NCBI GenBank assembly: GCA_937901395.1
Contig: CALCDB010000134.1
Coordinates: forward strand, 1-7,776
Length of the DNA: 7,776 nt
Source of the DNA: an uncultured Verrucomicrobiota bacterium
GTDB lineage: Bacteria > Verrucomicrobiota > Kiritimatiellia > RFP12 > UBA1067
Reading direction: 5' to 3'
This document shows positions 6,380-7,776 of this stretch, one piece after another. The position numbers and the translations under genes were made by a program. The notes below the pieces were generated by a model. The model searched no databases and was not told the DNA's origin. It saw only the letters and a program-made list of their open reading frames with translations. The first letter of the stretch is position 1. Every line of letters starts with the position of its first letter.

Positions 6380-7776
6380 CGCTTGCATACTCGCAACACT
6401 TCGTTCGCGATCGTCAAATTGATTCCGGCCGCCTCGGCGATTTCTTCGGCCGTGGCGCGAGCGATTCCATAGGTCGACTTGAAGGTTCTTAGGAGTTTCG
6501 TCTTTTTCGCTTCGCCGATGCCCGTAACCTCGTCCAACGCCGATTCGCGAATGTGCTTCTCGCGCAAGGCGCGATGATAGGTAATGGCGAAGCGATGCGC
6601 CTCGTCGCGCAGGCGCGTCAATACGAAAAGCGCCTGTGAATCGCGGGGCAGCAATAGATTCTCGCGTCCATCGTCAAAGACGATCTCCTCTTGTCGCTCG
6701 GCGAGTCCGATAGTGGGGATATCGGTAATCCCCATTTCCGCGAAAGCGGCTCTGGCGGCGCGTAGTTGCGTGATGCCGCCATCGCAAACGAAGAGGTCGG
6801 CGCGCGGCGAGGTGTCGAGGAGCGAGGAGTCGTTTCCATAGCGGCGGCGCACTACTTCGGCCATTGAGCGTGGATCATCGGCGCCTACGATGGTTTGGAT
6901 GCGGAAGTGGCGATAGAATCTGCCATCTGGCAATCCGGCGCGGGCGACGACGAGCGATGCCACCGAGTCGGTTCCGAAGAGATTCGAGATATCCACGCAT
7001 TCGATGGTCTCGGGCGGCGCCGCCAGATCGAGAGCGTCGGCGAGTTCCTCGATTCCGCGGCGAGCATCGGCTTCGCGCAGATGCGGAGACTTCCTTACGA
7101 AGTGCGCCTTGGTCATATCGCGCAAGGCGGCGATCATATCGCGTATGCGCGCGGCTTCTTCATAATCGTGCTTTTCGGCGGCGCGGCGCATCTTCGCCTC
7201 AAGCTCGTTAAAGACTTCGCCGTGGCGACCTTCCAGAAATTCGCACGCCTGCTCGAAGCGCGCGCGATATTCGGCGGGGGAGATTTTGTTGAGGCATGGC
7301 GCGCTGCAGGTTCTGATTACATCGGCGAGACAATGGCGGTGAGCTTCCACATCGGGGATGAGCGCATCGCAACCGCGAATGCCGTAATGCTTTTCGACGA
7401 AATCCTTGGCGGCTCTTACCACGGGAGCGGAGGGGAAGGGCCCGAAGTATCGCGCGCCATCATCCCGAATGATTCGGCAACAGGTGAAGCGCGGCCAAGG
7501 CGCGTTTACATCCGCGCGTAGCGCCAAGTAGCGCTTGTCATCGCGCATTAGGATATTGAATTGCGGTTTGTATTTTTTGATTAGCGAGGCCTCGGTGAGC
7601 AGCGCTTCCGCCTCGTTCTTCACCGTCATGAACTCGAAATCGTGGATGGTGTTCACCATCGACTGCACCTTGGGCGCATGCTTCGCTCCCGGGCGAAAAT
7701 ACGAACTGACGCGGCGCTTGAGATTCTTCGCCTTGCCGATGTAGATGATTACGCCCCGACGATCTCGCATGAGATA
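6376..7776 (-). CDS. uvrC: Excinuclease ABC subunit C (UvrC), short form, 5' end beyond window
   Basis: UvrC makes the two incisions either side of a DNA lesion in nucleotide excision repair, acting with UvrA and UvrB. The frame is open to the right edge, reading YLM before the Met at 7770; that Met is internal to the usual GVYLM start region. Counting from it, the GIY-YIG nuclease carries VIIYIGKAKNLKRRV (7-21) and a conserved Glu in NEAEALLTE. Cys134, Cys147, Cys155 and Cys159 match the cluster proposed to bind iron-sulfur in E. coli UvrC. The UvrB-binding UVR motif lies at about 186-220. The RNase H-like nuclease has Asp260 (CVDISN), Asp299, Asp330 (CDGG) and His392 (DEAHRFA). A helix-hairpin-helix tail (about 412-460) contains EVTGIGEAKK. 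About 110-120 residues are missing between UVR and Asp260 compared with E. coli. Its TAA overlaps the xseA TAG by 4 bp on the opposite strand. Confidence 0.94.
   Translation of the reverse strand, partial: YLMRDRRGVIIYIGKAKNLKRRVSSYFRPGAKHAPKVQSMVNTIHDFEFMTVKNEAEALLTEASLIKKYKPQFNILMRDDKRYLALRADVNAPWPRFTCCRIIRDDGARYFGPFPSAPVVRAAKDFVEKHYGIRGCDALIPDVEAHRHCLADVIRTCSAPCLNKISPAEYRARFEQACEFLEGRHGEVFNELEAKMRRAAEKHDYEEAARIRDMIAALRDMTKAHFVRKSPHLREADARRGIEELADALDLAAPPETIECVDISNLFGTDSVASLVVARAGLPDGRFYRHFRIQTIVGADDPRSMAEVVRRRYGNDSSLLDTSPRADLFVCDGGITQLRAARAAFAEMGITDIPTIGLAERQEEIVFDDGRENLLLPRDSQALFVLTRLRDEAHRFAITYHRALREKHIRESALDEVTGIGEAKKTKLLRTFKSTYGIARATAEEIAEAAGINLTIANEVLRVCKR

Noticed and set aside
6895..7521. 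208-codon plus-strand open frame
   Set aside because: It is antisense to well-conserved uvrC and has no recognisable domain.

Overview
The window is bacterial chromosome coding for housekeeping functions, with almost no non-coding DNA. On the plus strand it holds the C-terminal two thirds of DNA gyrase subunit B (gyrB), then murD (peptidoglycan precursor ligase), a three-LysM lipoprotein, ftsW (septal peptidoglycan polymerase) and xseA (exonuclease VII large subunit). On the minus strand, converging on xseA, is uvrC (excinuclease subunit C), cut off by the right edge. The first ~305 bases do not belong to gyrB. They read as part of an unidentified minus-strand protein with different codon choice.

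Layout. 1-~305: unknown minus-strand coding segment. ~305-317: abrupt junction where gyrB homology starts in mid-protein. 308-6379: five plus-strand genes packed like one operon (1 nt gap, 4 nt overlap, 11 nt gap, 8 nt overlap), with no internal terminator or obvious promoter. 6376-7776: uvrC, whose stop codon overlaps that of xseA by 4 bp.

Together, murD makes UDP-MurNAc-L-Ala-D-Glu, FtsW polymerises lipid II at the septum, and the LysM lipoprotein probably holds peptidoglycan at the cell surface or periplasm. GyrB, XseA and UvrC serve DNA topology and repair.

Organism. The lipobox, the LysM lipoprotein and a roughly 100-residue insert near the GyrB C-terminus point to a diderm bacterium with moderate to high G+C. 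A LysM gene between murD and ftsW recalls the Verrucomicrobiota/Lentisphaerota/Kiritimatiellota side of the PVC group, but that is a low-confidence inference from memory. MurD, XseA and UvrC are all clearly shorter than their E. coli counterparts.

No mobile element, CRISPR array, RNA gene or clearly new multi-gene system is visible. The points most worth a second look are the broken gyrB junction, the short UvrC lacking a central region, the short XseA, and the cysteine- and proline-rich neck of the LysM lipoprotein.
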